A stretch of 53,041 nucleotides of DNA from an uncultured Lachnospiraceae bacterium (GCA_910577785.1 CAJTNT010000028.1:1-53041); one strand, 5' to 3'. Shown: positions 37,391 through 46,317, numbered from the stretch's first letter. Numbers and translations are program-made. Notes: generated from the sequence alone by a model not told the origin.

Positions 37391-38992
37391 TTATTCTTCT
37401 ACCATAATTGGCATATTAATCAGTTTCTGCAAATCTAAGCCCTGCTCTGCAGATGAGCCTGTCTCCTGCAAATCCTGCAGCCGAAATGCAACCTCAACTT
37501 CTTTGCCGGTTCTGTTTGCAATTGCCTCCACAATATCCTGCCTGTGGCTCTCTGTGGCCGCAAATCCCCCTGCCCCATGATCGGCCAGGAAGATAAGAAG
37601 CCCCCCTTCCTTTGACAGCTCCAGGCGTGCGGTCTTTAAATATGGCTTAAGCCCTCCCGGTAAATCCTGGACAATTGACCGCCAATTCTGTACGACCTTG
37701 CGGACATCTTCAGGAATGGCTTTCTCTCTCTGTGCCGCCTGTTCCCTCTGCCCCTCGCCAAAGGCGTTCCCTTCCTGTGCGGTCCCCTGTGGCAATGCTT
37801 TCTCCTGCGCTCCGTCTGTGGACGGCTTTACGAATATACCCTTATCCAGCTTCTCCTCCAGCAGCGTGATCCGCCCCGCCAGAGAATCATAATCCCGCTC
37901 CATCTGCGGCCTGCACAGCTTAATTAAAGCAATTTCCACTAAAATCCTCTTCTGTACCGCATAGCGTACCTGGTTGGAAAGATCTGAAAAAATACGGATA
38001 TACCGCATCAGCTGCTCTGGATCTGCCATCTGTGCCTCTTCCTTCAGCAAAAGCAGGTTCTCCGTAGAGACATCCAGCACATCCTCCATATGTTCCGAAC
38101 CCTGCAGAAGCAGCAGGTTGCGCAAATACCAGGTAAAATCCATAACAAACTGCCCTGGCTCCCGCCCCTGGACAATCAGCTCTTCCAGCAGCTGCATAGC
38201 CCCAGGGACATCCTGGGCAAGGATTCTGCGGAGCATTCTGCTGAACATCTCAGTGTCCACAGCCCCCAATACCTCCAGCACATGGTCATACGTCAGCTTC
38301 TCTCCCAGGTAAAAAGCAATACACTGATCCAGCAGGCTTAGGGCGTCACGCATGGAACCGTCCGCCGCCCTGGCAATATAGCGGATTGCCTTCTCTTCCA
38401 CCTCCACCTGCTCCTTCTCCATCAGCTCCTCTAAGCGCCCCGCAATCGTACCTATCGTAATCCGCCTAAAATCATAGCGCTGGCATCTGGAAAGGATGGT
38501 AATCGGTATCTTGTGCGCTTCTGTCGTAGCCAGGATAAAAATAACATAAGAAGGGGGCTCTTCCAAAGTCTTTAATAAAGCATTGAAAGCCCCTATGGAA
38601 AGCATATGAACCTCGTCAATGATATAGACTTTATACCTGCCCTCTGCGGGTGAGTATGCCACCTCCTCACGGATTTCACGGATATTGTCCACGCCGTTGT
38701 TGGACGCGGCGTCAATCTCTATCACATTCATGGAATTGCCTGCTGCAATTGCCCTGCAGGAAGGGCAGTCCCCGCAGGGGCTGCCATCCGAAGGATTCTC
38801 ACAGTTGACCGCCCTGGCAAATATCTTTGCCACTGTCGTCTTGCCCGTCCCCCGGGTCCCACAGAACAGATAGGCATGTCCCACCCTGTCCGCCTTTATC
38901 TGGTTCTGTAACGTAGTTACAATATGTTCCTGCCCCTTGACGTCTTCAAATTCCTGCGGGCGGAACTTGCGATATAACGCAGTGTAAGACAT
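37391..38992 (-). CDS. dnaX: DNA polymerase III subunit gamma/tau
   Basis: ATPase of the clamp loader in chromosomal replication; 533 residues. Walker A GTRGTGKT (45-52), a four-cysteine zinc finger (C64, C73, C76, C79) and Walker B IIDEVHML (about 124-131) are intact. The C-terminal part past about residue 370 is low-complexity and then forms a tau-like domain. GGAG lies 8 bases before the ATG. No obvious slippery A-run for a gamma-form frameshift was noticed. It follows pfkA by 77 bases. Confidence 0.97.
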   Translation of the reverse strand: MSYTALYRKFRPQEFEDVKGQEHIVTTLQNQIKADRVGHAYLFCGTRGTGKTTVAKIFARAVNCENPSDGSPCGDCPSCRAIAAGNSMNVIEIDAASNNGVDNIREIREEVAYSPAEGRYKVYIIDEVHMLSIGAFNALLKTLEEPPSYVIFILATTEAHKIPITILSRCQRYDFRRITIGTIAGRLEELMEKEQVEVEEKAIRYIARAADGSMRDALSLLDQCIAFYLGEKLTYDHVLEVLGAVDTEMFSRMLRRILAQDVPGAMQLLEELIVQGREPGQFVMDFTWYLRNLLLLQGSEHMEDVLDVSTENLLLLKEEAQMADPEQLMRYIRIFSDLSNQVRYAVQKRILVEIALIKLCRPQMERDYDSLAGRITLLEEKLDKGIFVKPSTDGAQEKALPQGTAQEGNAFGEGQREQAAQREKAIPEDVRKVVQNWRSIVQDLPGGLKPYLKTARLELSKEGGLLIFLADHGAGGFAATESHRQDIVEAIANRTGKEVEVAFRLQDLQETGSSAEQGLDLQKLINMPIMVEE

Positions 38993-39069
38993 ATTTTATT
39001 CTCCAAGACAAATATAGTGTATTTGGCGCTCCTGCGCCACTTTCATACATTCCCTGTTTGCATTATCGC

Positions 39070-40149
39070 CTAATCGCCGAAGCTTATGCCAATTAATTTT
39101 GCTTCTTTGATAATCTTAGAGTCCGGCTCTACCATCTTCAGCTTACCAGCAACTTCCTCTAATGGAATCTTCTTGGTATTGCCATTTACCATGCCTACCA
39201 TATAGCCATAGTCCTCTTTCATAATCAGGTTTGCTGCCGCCGCGCCCAACCTGGTACAGAGCACACGGTCATATGCACATGGGCTGCCGCCCCTCTGGGT
39301 ATGGCCCGGCACTGTCACGCGAACCTCACTGCCAATCTTCTCCTGGATCTGCGCCGCTACCTCATAGGAAACAGACGGATAAATCTGCGCCTCTTTTTCC
39401 TTCTTTTTCTTCAGTTCTTTCTTGGACAGAGCCGCATCCTCTTTGGAAATAGCGCCTTCAGCCACAGCCAGGATGGTAAATCCTTTGCCTTGCTTATTCC
39501 TGCCTTTTATCGCCTTGACAATCTTGTCAATATCATAAGGAATCTCTGGCAGCAGGATAATGTCCGCGCCCCCGGCAATGCCCGCATACAGCGTCAGCCA
39601 GCCTACCTTATGCCCCATAACCTCTACGATAAATACACGGTTGTGGGAAGCGGCTGTCGTATGGATGCAGTCAATGGCGTCTGTCGCAATATTAATGGCG
39701 CTCTGGAAGCCAAACGTCTCATCCGTGCCAAAAATATCATTGTCAATTGTCTTCGGCAGATGGATAATATTCAAGCCTTCCTCACGCAGCAAATTGGCTG
39801 TCTTCTGCGTTCCATTGCCCCCCAAAATTACCAGGCAGTCCAGGCGCAGCTTGTAATACGTCTGCTTCATAGCCTCTACCTTATCCAATCCCTTTTCATC
39901 CGGCTCACGCATCAGCTTAAACGGCTGCCTGGAAGTACCAAGGATCGTTCCGCCCTTTGTCAGGATCCCGGAAAAGTCCCCGCCCGTCAGTAAGCGGTAA
40001 TTGCCATAAATCAGCCCCTTATACCCCTCAAAAAATCCATAAACCTCCAATTCATCCAGATTCTTGCTCAAACCCTTTACTACGCCGCGCATTGCTGCGT
40101 TCAGCGCCTGGCAGTCTCCCCCGCTAGTAAGCATACCTATTCTTTTCAT
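39070..40149 (-). CDS. pfkA: 6-phosphofructokinase
   Basis: Phosphorylates fructose 6-phosphate in glycolysis; 359 residues, slightly longer than the classic 320-residue bacterial enzyme. LTSGGDCQALNA, GGNGT (110-114) and PKTIDND (132-138) are visible. Gly in GGNGT favours ATP, while Lys in PKTIDND is usual in pyrophosphate-dependent enzymes. The combination is seen in the group III 'mixed-substrate' subfamily. The ATG at 40149 has AAAGGA 9 bases upstream; an earlier in-frame ATG lies inside that spacing. First gene upstream of dnaX-ybaB-recR on this strand. Confidence 0.93.
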   Translation of the reverse strand: MKRIGMLTSGGDCQALNAAMRGVVKGLSKNLDELEVYGFFEGYKGLIYGNYRLLTGGDFSGILTKGGTILGTSRQPFKLMREPDEKGLDKVEAMKQTYYKLRLDCLVILGGNGTQKTANLLREEGLNIIHLPKTIDNDIFGTDETFGFQSAINIATDAIDCIHTTAASHNRVFIVEVMGHKVGWLTLYAGIAGGADIILLPEIPYDIDKIVKAIKGRNKQGKGFTILAVAEGAISKEDAALSKKELKKKKEKEAQIYPSVSYEVAAQIQEKIGSEVRVTVPGHTQRGGSPCAYDRVLCTRLGAAAANLIMKEDYGYMVGMVNGNTKKIPLEEVAGKLKMVEPDSKIIKEAKLIGISFGD

Positions 40150-40323
40150 AACATCCATTCCTTTCGTTTTATTAAATTTTATAGAAATTGCTTCCGTCCC
40201 TCTTCCATCTGGTAAAATGCGCAAAAATTACGCTTTTTGTCATCTTACAGGAGGGCTGTGAAGGCATTTTCTACCATATACAAATATTATATCTCATTAT
40301 TTTGCCTATCACAAGATTTTTCA

Positions 40324-40352
40324 TTTGCATTTCTGAAAATATTTGGTATAAT
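40324..40352 (+). promoter_or_regulatory. tRNA-Ser promoter
   Basis: A perfect -10 TATAAT (40347-40352) is preceded at 17 bases by TTTGCA (40324-40329). It lies about 20 bases before the tRNA. Confidence 0.6.
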
Positions 40353-40371
40353 ATCCTTACAGGGCAAATTT

Positions 40372-40460
40372 GGAGGAGTACCCAAGTGGCTGAAGGGTCT
40401 GGCTTCGAACACCAGTAGGTCGGTAGTCCCGGCGCGGGGGTTCAAATCCCCCCTCCTCCG
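40372..40460 (+). tRNA. tRNA-Ser (CGA)
   Basis: Eighty-nine bases. Acceptor GGAGGAG pairs with CTCCTCC and the discriminator is G (40460). The D arm is CCC/GGG. The anticodon arm CTGGC-TTCGAAC-ACCAG has anticodon CGA and one C-A mismatch next to the loop. A long variable arm and GGGGG-TTCAAAT-CCCCC mark it as class II serine tRNA. CCA is not encoded. Confidence 0.95.
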
Positions 40461-40548
40461 TTTATCTTAACCGCAGGCTTATAAGACGATCATATCATAA
40501 CCGCATACTCCCTGAAACATCATAGATACAACCATAACGAGGAACCCC

Positions 40549-41187
40549 ATGAAAAAATTATTATCCGTCCTGCTATGTATCTGCCTATGTTCCGCCGCGC
40601 CCATTGGCTGCGGGGAACCCCGCATAGATGCGGCAAGCTCTGTAAAGGCAATATATGATTTATATATCCTGGATGATACCTCGGGGATATTCTCCCTGGG
40701 AATGACCCAGGAAGACGTCGCCTCTGCGCAGGCGGCCTATGATAGCTCTCTGAAAGAGGCGATCCGCGCCAATTTTGCTGCCAGCGGACAGGAAATAGAT
40801 GAGGATGTCCTAGATAATCTCTATTCCGCCAGGAAAAAAGCCCTTTCCAAGATGACAGCTTCTGCAGAAATCATCGAAAAATCTGGCAATAAAGCCACCG
40901 TCGTGCTGCATACTACCTACTTTGACGAATCCGCTTTGGATGAGGACGCTTTCTACCGCGCAAAAGAAGCGGCACAGCAAGGTAATTTTGCCTCGATCGG
41001 ACAGCAGCAGGAATTTTTAATGGACACTTATAGCTCCAATCTGATTCAGGCTTATGAAAAAATTACGCCCTCTGCAGACACGAGGGCTATTTCCGTAGAA
41101 TGTGTCGTCCAGGATAAAATATGGATGCCCGCCAATATGTCTTCCTTTGGAGGAGCATTGGCAAAAGCAATTGCAGGGCAAGAATAA
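40549..41187 (+). CDS. putative lipoprotein
   Basis: A 212-residue secreted protein. A basic start and hydrophobic stretch run to a possible lipobox (PIGC, Cys near 21); the -3 Pro is unusual, so lipidation is likely but not certain. The remainder is helical and acidic with one broad domain (about 25-205), reminiscent of clostridial DUF5105-type lipoproteins. I do not recognise a function. ACGAGGA lies shortly before the ATG. Next downstream is the DUF6128-like gene, 59 bases away, and they may be co-transcribed. Confidence 0.7.
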   Translation: MKKLLSVLLCICLCSAAPIGCGEPRIDAASSVKAIYDLYILDDTSGIFSLGMTQEDVASAQAAYDSSLKEAIRANFAASGQEIDEDVLDNLYSARKKALSKMTASAEIIEKSGNKATVVLHTTYFDESALDEDAFYRAKEAAQQGNFASIGQQQEFLMDTYSSNLIQAYEKITPSADTRAISVECVVQDKIWMPANMSSFGGALAKAIAGQE

Positions 41188-41246
41188 ATAGGCATATTTC
41201 CTGCTTACAGGCATAAGATGTAAAAAGATTTTCTGGAGCTTGCAAA

Positions 41247-42848
41247 ATGTCTGCATTTCACCGAATGGTTACCTACCTTCATTTATATGACCACAATATC
41301 AAAGGCCGAAACATTGGCTTTGCCAAAATTGAAAAGCAAAACGGCAAATGCCGCATTGAAATACATATGAAGAACACCGGATATAGCATTTCCCCTATTC
41401 CGGTGTATTTCTATACCCAAAATCAGCAAAGTTTTCACGGGATACTCCTTGGGGATATGGAACTGGCACGGGGAAATGGGGATTTTAAGGCCATACTGAC
41501 AGATGAAGATTGGGCAGAAAACGGATATTCCCTGGAAAATGTAAAAGGGATTTTCATACCTATTTCCGAGGAAATCATGCTTGTCAGCCAATGGGACAAT
41601 GCTCCCTTTGTACGCGATAAATTTATTGAGCCTCCCACCCCCACAAATACGCCTTCCCAAGCAGACACGCACCCACAGCAAATAAACACCAAATCCATCC
41701 CCTTCCAAAAGACAGAAAATACGCAGCAGCACGATAGCCCAAAAAATTCTATCTCCGCTGCCAATACTGCACAGAACACAGAAAACACACACCAACACAA
41801 TGATCTGCTAGATTCCAACTCTGCCGAACATACCGAACAGAACACGGAAAATGCGCAGCAGCAACATTCCCTGCCCGCTTCCACTCCTGCCGAACATACC
41901 GCGCTGAACATGGAAAATGCGCAGCAGCAAAATACCTTACAAGATTCCAGCCCTGCTGACAATATTGCACAGAACACAGAAAACCAGCAGCAGCAACATT
42001 CCCTGCCCGCTTCCACTCCTGCCGAACATACCGCGCTGAACATGGAAAATGCGCAGCAGCAACATACCTTACAAGATTCCAGCCCTGCTGACAATATTGC
42101 ACAGAACACAGAAAACCAGCAGCAGCATTTTCACCAGGCGGGCACGCCCCAAAATAGTCTAAAAGCCACAGAAGCCGCCCCCAGACGCAGGCAGGCCGTT
42201 TACAGAAATCCTTTTGCACTGCCCCGTTTTCCATTATGGCAGCAAGATTTTAAACAAAGGCAGCGTTTGCAGGGCAAAGCTCCAAATACATCCAACCAAA
42301 GTACGAAAACCGACAAAATTTCACCCGAAACAGCCAGTTATAATGCCAAAATCCCACCCAATACCGCCAACTATAATGCCAAAACTCCATCCAATATAGC
42401 CGGCCATAAGACGCAGACCTCACACGATACCTCTGGCCAGGCCATGGATCCCAGTTCCACGGAGCCATCTCCTCCTCCAGATGAAGACTGGAGTATGAAA
42501 TGGCAGATGCTTTTAGAAAACTACCCCGTCATGACTCCGTTTGCCGGCGATGAGAAAACGCTCTGCATCCGCCTGGACTTAAAGGATTTACGGCTCCTTC
42601 CGCAAAAATACTGGTATCTTGGGAACAACAGCTTCTTGCTCCATGGTTTTTTTAATTACCGCTACCTGATTCTGGGAATGACAGAGAAATCTGGGCAAAA
42701 AAAGTGGTTTTTGGGAATCCCGGGCATCTTCCAAAACCCAGAACGTGTCATGGCTACCCTCTTTGGCTTTCCTGGCTTCCGCAATGAAAAATCCGCCTCC
42801 ATCAATACTGGGGAATTTGGCTACTGGTACCGCTACTTAGAGGAATAA
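41247..42848 (+). CDS. DUF6128-like protein with a repeat-rich linker
   Basis: A 533-residue protein without signal peptide or membrane helix. The N-terminal domain (about 1-125, YLHLYDHNIKGRNIGFAKIE) and C-terminal domain (about 415-533, NNSFLLHGFFNYRYLILG) resemble two halves of a Lachnospiraceae unknown family (DUF6128). Between them is a Gln/Asn/Thr-rich linker containing an almost exact 44-residue tandem duplication (41864-42127). Function is unknown. GGAG lies 8 bases before the ATG. The linker is nearly all short polar repeats, probably flexible and variable in length between strains. Confidence 0.7.
   Translation: MSAFHRMVTYLHLYDHNIKGRNIGFAKIEKQNGKCRIEIHMKNTGYSISPIPVYFYTQNQQSFHGILLGDMELARGNGDFKAILTDEDWAENGYSLENVKGIFIPISEEIMLVSQWDNAPFVRDKFIEPPTPTNTPSQADTHPQQINTKSIPFQKTENTQQHDSPKNSISAANTAQNTENTHQHNDLLDSNSAEHTEQNTENAQQQHSLPASTPAEHTALNMENAQQQNTLQDSSPADNIAQNTENQQQQHSLPASTPAEHTALNMENAQQQHTLQDSSPADNIAQNTENQQQHFHQAGTPQNSLKATEAAPRRRQAVYRNPFALPRFPLWQQDFKQRQRLQGKAPNTSNQSTKTDKISPETASYNAKIPPNTANYNAKTPSNIAGHKTQTSHDTSGQAMDPSSTEPSPPPDEDWSMKWQMLLENYPVMTPFAGDEKTLCIRLDLKDLRLLPQKYWYLGNNSFLLHGFFNYRYLILGMTEKSGQKKWFLGIPGIFQNPERVMATLFGFPGFRNEKSASINTGEFGYWYRYLEE
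41864..42127 (+). repeat. 132-bp tandem duplication inside a gene
   Basis: Units 41864-41995 and 41996-42127 are nearly identical (for example AAAATACC versus AACATACC), 44 codons each, preserving frame. Partial, more diverged copies lie on both sides, so the linker grew by duplication. Confidence 0.85.
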
Positions 42849-42854
42849 GCAATT

Positions 42855-42874
42855 GCCTGCCCAAAACTGCAGGC
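42855..42874. terminator. possible hairpin between convergent genes
   Basis: GCCTGC/GCAGGC arms with an 8-base loop lie between the ends of the DUF6128-like and GNAT genes. There is no T run, so terminator function is weakly supported. Confidence 0.3.
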
Positions 42875-42906
42875 AGCAAGACCCCGTCCTGCCCTTTCCC
42901 AGAGCA

Positions 42907-43473
42907 TCACAGACAGCATGATATTCCATCTATGTCAGGAGAAAGCAGGGCGTACAATTCATGGTCCCTCCATTCCCCATGAATTTTCACGTTCTGCTTC
43001 CTCACTCCCTCCAATTCAAATCCCAGCCGGTACAGCAGCCTTTTGGAAGGCAGGTTTTCCCTTAAGACCTGTGCTTCCACCCGATGGAGCCCCAATTCCT
43101 TAAATGCAATCGACAGGCATTTGCAAATACTTTCCTGCGCATACCCCATTCCCCAATATCTCCTGTCAAACTTATACCCCAGCTCACAGGACAAAAATGC
43201 CCCTTTTTTAATATTCTGAAGGGAAACCGTACCTAATACTTCCCCTCCACCCTCTTTTTTCATCACCCAAAATCGAACCATGGTTAATTTTACCGCCAGA
43301 TTATATTCACACTGCAGCAAATCCCTCTGGTATTTTGGAGTATAGAATGCATCCCCATGCTCTGGCTCATACATTTCAAACAGTACACGGTTATCCAAAT
43401 AAAATTTCAGCGTCTGCCCCGCTCTTGTAGCCGGAAATACCTCCAAAGCCAGACGATCTGTTTCATACCTCAT
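42907..43473 (-). CDS. GNAT family N-acetyltransferase
   Basis: Acetyl-CoA-dependent transferase of the RimJ/RimL-like subgroup, about 188 residues. Typical features are MRYETDRLALEVF at the start, RYWGMGYAQESICKCLSIAF (the CoA-binding loop variant of Q/R-x-x-G-x-G/A) and the C-terminal NLPSKRLLYRLGFELEGVRK. The substrate is unknown; ribosomal protein or small-molecule amines are the family norm. The second ATG is chosen since GGAAG lies 7 bases before it. Divergent to tadA, convergent with the upstream gene. Confidence 0.88.
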   Translation of the reverse strand: MRYETDRLALEVFPATRAGQTLKFYLDNRVLFEMYEPEHGDAFYTPKYQRDLLQCEYNLAVKLTMVRFWVMKKEGGGEVLGTVSLQNIKKGAFLSCELGYKFDRRYWGMGYAQESICKCLSIAFKELGLHRVEAQVLRENLPSKRLLYRLGFELEGVRKQNVKIHGEWRDHELYALLSPDIDGISCCL

Positions 43474-43733
43474 ATTCATTCTTCCCAGCAGCTCTCTGCC
43501 CTCTCACCTCCTTTTGCACGGATATGTTTTCCCATTGACAGCATCTTTATCACCTGATATTCTTAAACTGTAACTGTATATATTTATACTGAGTATCCGA
43601 TAAATCTACCGCCTAATATATACTGATATGCACAGCCGTATGAGCAATTATGCCATTTTACAGCTACAGGCAGCACAATACGCATGGCAGATTCCATCGG
43701 CTATGAGTATCAATAAATACTTTTCGCACACGG

Positions 43734-43745
43734 TTTGTATACAAA
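43734..43745. promoter_or_regulatory. 12-bp perfect palindrome before tadA
   Basis: TTTGTATACAAA is a perfect palindrome 26 bases upstream of the tadA start, in the GNAT-tadA divergent gap (43474-43771). No clear promoter boxes were placed in this gap. Confidence 0.3.
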
Positions 43746-43771
43746 TATAAATGTGCAGAAAGGATTCTCCC

Positions 43772-44233
43772 ATGACCCAAGAAGAGAAATTCATGAAGGC
43801 CGCCCTGCGCCAGGCCCAAAAAGCAGCAAAAATGGATGAGACTCCCATCGGATGCGTCATCGTATACGAAGAAAAAATCATTGCCCGCGGCTACAACCGA
43901 AGGAATACGGAAAAAAACACCCTCGCACACGCTGAGCTTTCCGCCATCCGAAAAGCCAGCAAAAAACTGGGTGACTGGCGCTTGGAAGGCTGCACCATGT
44001 ACGTCACGTTAGAACCCTGCCAGATGTGTGCCGGGGCAATTGTCCAATCACGCATGGATAAGGTCGTCATCGGCGCCATGAACCCCAAGGCCGGATGCGC
44101 CGGTTCCGTTATGAACTTGCTGCAGATTCCTGCATTCAACCACCAGGTAGCCTTAGAATACGGCATCCTAGAAAAGGAATGTTCCTCCATCCTCACCAAT
44201 TTCTTCAAAGCCCTGCGTCAAAAAAAGAAATAA
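43772..44233 (+). CDS. tadA: tRNA adenosine(34) deaminase
   Basis: Converts wobble adenosine of tRNA-Arg(ACG) to inosine. It is 153 residues from the ATG at 43772 (AAGGA 7 bases before). Zinc/catalytic motif HAE (H53, E55) and PCQMC (C83, C86) are intact, followed by the tRNA-binding C-terminal helix. The SRP RNA gene follows, as in many Firmicutes. Confidence 0.96.
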   Translation: MTQEEKFMKAALRQAQKAAKMDETPIGCVIVYEEKIIARGYNRRNTEKNTLAHAELSAIRKASKKLGDWRLEGCTMYVTLEPCQMCAGAIVQSRMDKVVIGAMNPKAGCAGSVMNLLQIPAFNHQVALEYGILEKECSSILTNFFKALRQKKK

Positions 44234-44236
44234 ATA

Positions 44237-44265
44237 TTGACTTTTCCCCCAAAAAAGGGTATACT
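44237..44265 (+). promoter_or_regulatory. SRP RNA promoter
   Basis: TTGACT (44237-44242), 17-base spacer, TATACT (44260-44265), placed right after the tadA stop and about 6 bases before the RNA 5' end. Confidence 0.8.
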
Positions 44266-44270
44266 TAAGA

Positions 44271-44536
44271 CTCCGAGCAGCTGGGGCGTTAGCGGTGCCC
44301 TGTACCAACAACCCGCTATAGTTGGAGTGATGCTTTGCCCCGGGTTTGTGTCTGTGGGGCTGCCTTTTATAAGTGGTGATGACGTTTGGGTCTTACGCAA
44401 TGGAACTCTGTGAACCGTGTCAGGTTGGGAACAAAGCAGCACTAAACAGAACCTTTCATGTGCCGTGAGGGCGCCTGGGCCGAGCTAACTGTAAAAGTAA
44501 CGCCTATGGGCAGGATTCAAAGCAAAGCGCTCGGAT
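44271..44536 (+). ncRNA. ffs: signal recognition particle RNA (large, with Alu domain)
   Basis: RNA scaffold of the SRP that targets membrane and secreted proteins. The conserved tip is GTCAGGTTGGGAACAAAGCA (about 44419-44438). An Alu-type 5' region (GGGCGTTAGCGGTGCCCTGT) is present, so this is the long Bacillus/Clostridium form. TCCGAGC at 44272-44278 pairs with GCTCGGA at 44529-44535, defining the ends; length is about 265 bases. Boundaries are approximate. Confidence 0.88.
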
Positions 44537-44687
44537 TTCATATGCCAATTTTACCGTGGCTCTTACCAATTATTTTTCTGAACTGTTACGCCTATTATAC
44601 AGAAAGCATACCTATGTGTAAAGTGTCGCCGCTGAACTTTTGGCGCTCATACATCACTTTTTTATCTTCACACCGTTGTCTTTACTT

Positions 44688-45704
44688 CTACTTTTCCTCC
44701 ACAACTACCGTCATACGTTCTTTTGTCCCATCTTCCTTGGCGTAAATATATGCCTTTCCTTTGGATTTGGCAGTTATTCTGCCATGCTCATCCACAGACG
44801 CCACATTTGTATTAGAACTGGAATACTCTGGCTTATTTTTAGAAGATACGGTAACCTTTGCCTGGAAGGATTGCCCAGCCTTAAGGCTGACATTGTCTTT
44901 TTCAAATTTAATCTTCGGCTTTTTTACGGTAATTTCGCAAGTTTTGCTGACATTATCCACCGTAACAGTAATCGTCGCCTTGCCATTTTTTATGGCTGTA
45001 ACCCACCCATTGTTATCCACGGTGGCCACGCTTTTCTTATTGCTTTTCCACTTAGGGGCGCTTTTGGATGTGGATGTCACGGAAAGCTTCACTCTCCCCT
45101 TACGGTAAAGAGAAGCAGAGCTTCTGCTCAGTTTGACCTTGGGCTGCCTGACTGTGACCTTACAGGTGACGGAAGTCTTGTCCGCTGTCACCGTAATCGT
45201 AGCAGATCCTGGCTTTTTCGCCAGAATAACCCCATTTTCATCTACAGAAGCAATACTGGATTTACTAGATTTGAATTTGGGCGTATGTCCGGTAGAAACA
45301 GTGGCTTCCAGCTTCCTGCTCTCCCCATTTTCCATGGAAATGCTCTTAGCGCTGAGCTGAATAGAAGTCTTCTGCACTGTGACTTTGCAGCTTGCCTCCC
45401 CGTTCCTGATTTTAGCCGTGATAATAGCCGTTCCGGCCTTTTTGGCGCTAATCTTCCCATAGGTATTTACAGATGCGACCGCCCTGTCGCTGGATGAAAA
45501 CGTCGGTTTCTTGCCATTCGAAGTCACTGCAATTAGGTAAGCTTCATCCCCTATTTTCATCATCTTGGAATAAGAATTCAGAAGGACAAATCCATAACTG
45601 GACGCGGCATGCGCTGTGACTGTGTTAACATGAGACATTAATAACATGGTTACCATGCAGATGGCAGCTAACGCTGCCCGATAGATTTTCTTGCTCTGTG
45701 ACAT
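44688..45704 (-). CDS. secreted Ig-like (BIG2) domain protein
   Basis: A 338-residue surface or secreted protein. The signal peptide ends near residue 33 (AHAA). It is followed by a strand-rich segment and about four BIG2-type Ig domains of roughly 75-80 residues, each with the recurring ASVDENGxIxAKKPGSATITV-like core. No catalytic domain, LPXTG or membrane anchor was seen. It may be an adhesin or structural protein. The start is the ATG at 45704 with GGGAGGG about 6 bases before it; the longer frame lacks a site. Divergent from the PerR-like regulator gene. Confidence 0.85.
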   Translation of the reverse strand: MSQSKKIYRAALAAICMVTMLLMSHVNTVTAHAASSYGFVLLNSYSKMMKIGDEAYLIAVTSNGKKPTFSSSDRAVASVNTYGKISAKKAGTAIITAKIRNGEASCKVTVQKTSIQLSAKSISMENGESRKLEATVSTGHTPKFKSSKSSIASVDENGVILAKKPGSATITVTADKTSVTCKVTVRQPKVKLSRSSASLYRKGRVKLSVTSTSKSAPKWKSNKKSVATVDNNGWVTAIKNGKATITVTVDNVSKTCEITVKKPKIKFEKDNVSLKAGQSFQAKVTVSSKNKPEYSSSNTNVASVDEHGRITAKSKGKAYIYAKEDGTKERMTVVVEEK

Positions 45705-45809
45705 ATCATTCCCTCCCTTTTGGACGGTAAGAATGCCACGGCAAATTGGCTTGCTCAAAATCATATCACAATATTTTCCATTTGTAAAGATGAAAATTTC
45801 TGGATACCC

Positions 45810-45838
45810 TTGACATTTCATTTTCTTTCGTTTATATT
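45810..45838 (+). promoter_or_regulatory. promoter of the PerR-like gene
   Basis: TTGACA (45810-45815), 17 bases, TATATT (45833-45838). A PerR-like AT-rich imperfect palindrome (45846-45866, TATTGATTACTATTATTGACA) follows immediately, suggesting autoregulation. Confidence 0.65.
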
Positions 45839-45882
45839 AAAACAGTATTGATTACTATTATTGACAGGAGGGAAGTGCCTTG

Positions 45883-46260
45883 ATGAAATACAGCCGACAG
45901 AGGGAATGTATCCGCGATTTTCTTATCCATCGCATAGACCATCCCACTGCTGAAACCATTTATATGAATGTACGGGAGACATTTCCCAAAATAAGCCTGG
46001 GAACCGTTTACCGTAACCTCTCCCTGTTATCAGAGCTTGGGGAGATCCAAAAGATTTCCACCGGCATCGGCCCTGACCGTTTTGACGGCAATACAGCTCC
46101 GCATTACCACTTTATTTGCCAAAAGTGCGGATGTGTCCAAGATTTAGATATGGAAAATATTAACCATATCAATATCCTGGCCGAGAACGCTTTTGATGGG
46201 AGGATTGAAGGGCATTTCGCCTATTTTTTCGGCACATGCAAATCTTGTCTGGAAAAATAA
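45883..46260 (+). CDS. Fur-family regulator, PerR-like
   Basis: Metal-dependent repressor, about 125 residues. The winged helix (about 15-75) has HPTAETIY and ISLGTVYRNLSLL. The dimerisation part holds two CxxC zinc motifs (CQKC, CKSC) and HYH ligands. PDRFDGN resembles the PerR region that contributes a regulatory Asp. The adjacent rubrerythrin gene carries a matching operator, supporting a peroxide-stress role; Fur or Zur is less likely. AGGAGGG precedes both a TTG (45880, 7 bases) and the ATG at 45883 (10 bases); either could be used. Confidence 0.88.
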   Translation: MKYSRQRECIRDFLIHRIDHPTAETIYMNVRETFPKISLGTVYRNLSLLSELGEIQKISTGIGPDRFDGNTAPHYHFICQKCGCVQDLDMENINHINILAENAFDGRIEGHFAYFFGTCKSCLEK

Positions 46261-46269
46261 AAATATCTC

Positions 46270-46317
46270 TTGACACTTTTATAGAAATGTGTTACCTTAA
46301 TATCAGTAATAATTACT
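46270..46317 (+). promoter_or_regulatory. rubrerythrin promoter and PerR-type box
   Basis: TTGACA (46270-46275) with a weak -10 TACCTT at 17 bases (46293-46298), followed by the perfect 6-1-6 palindrome AGTAAT-A-ATTACT (46305-46317). The position just downstream of the -10 fits repression by the neighbouring PerR-like protein. Confidence 0.65.

Noticed and set aside
41864..42127. CRISPR-like repeat array
   Set aside because: The units are long, directly adjacent and in frame within a coding region, with no spacers.
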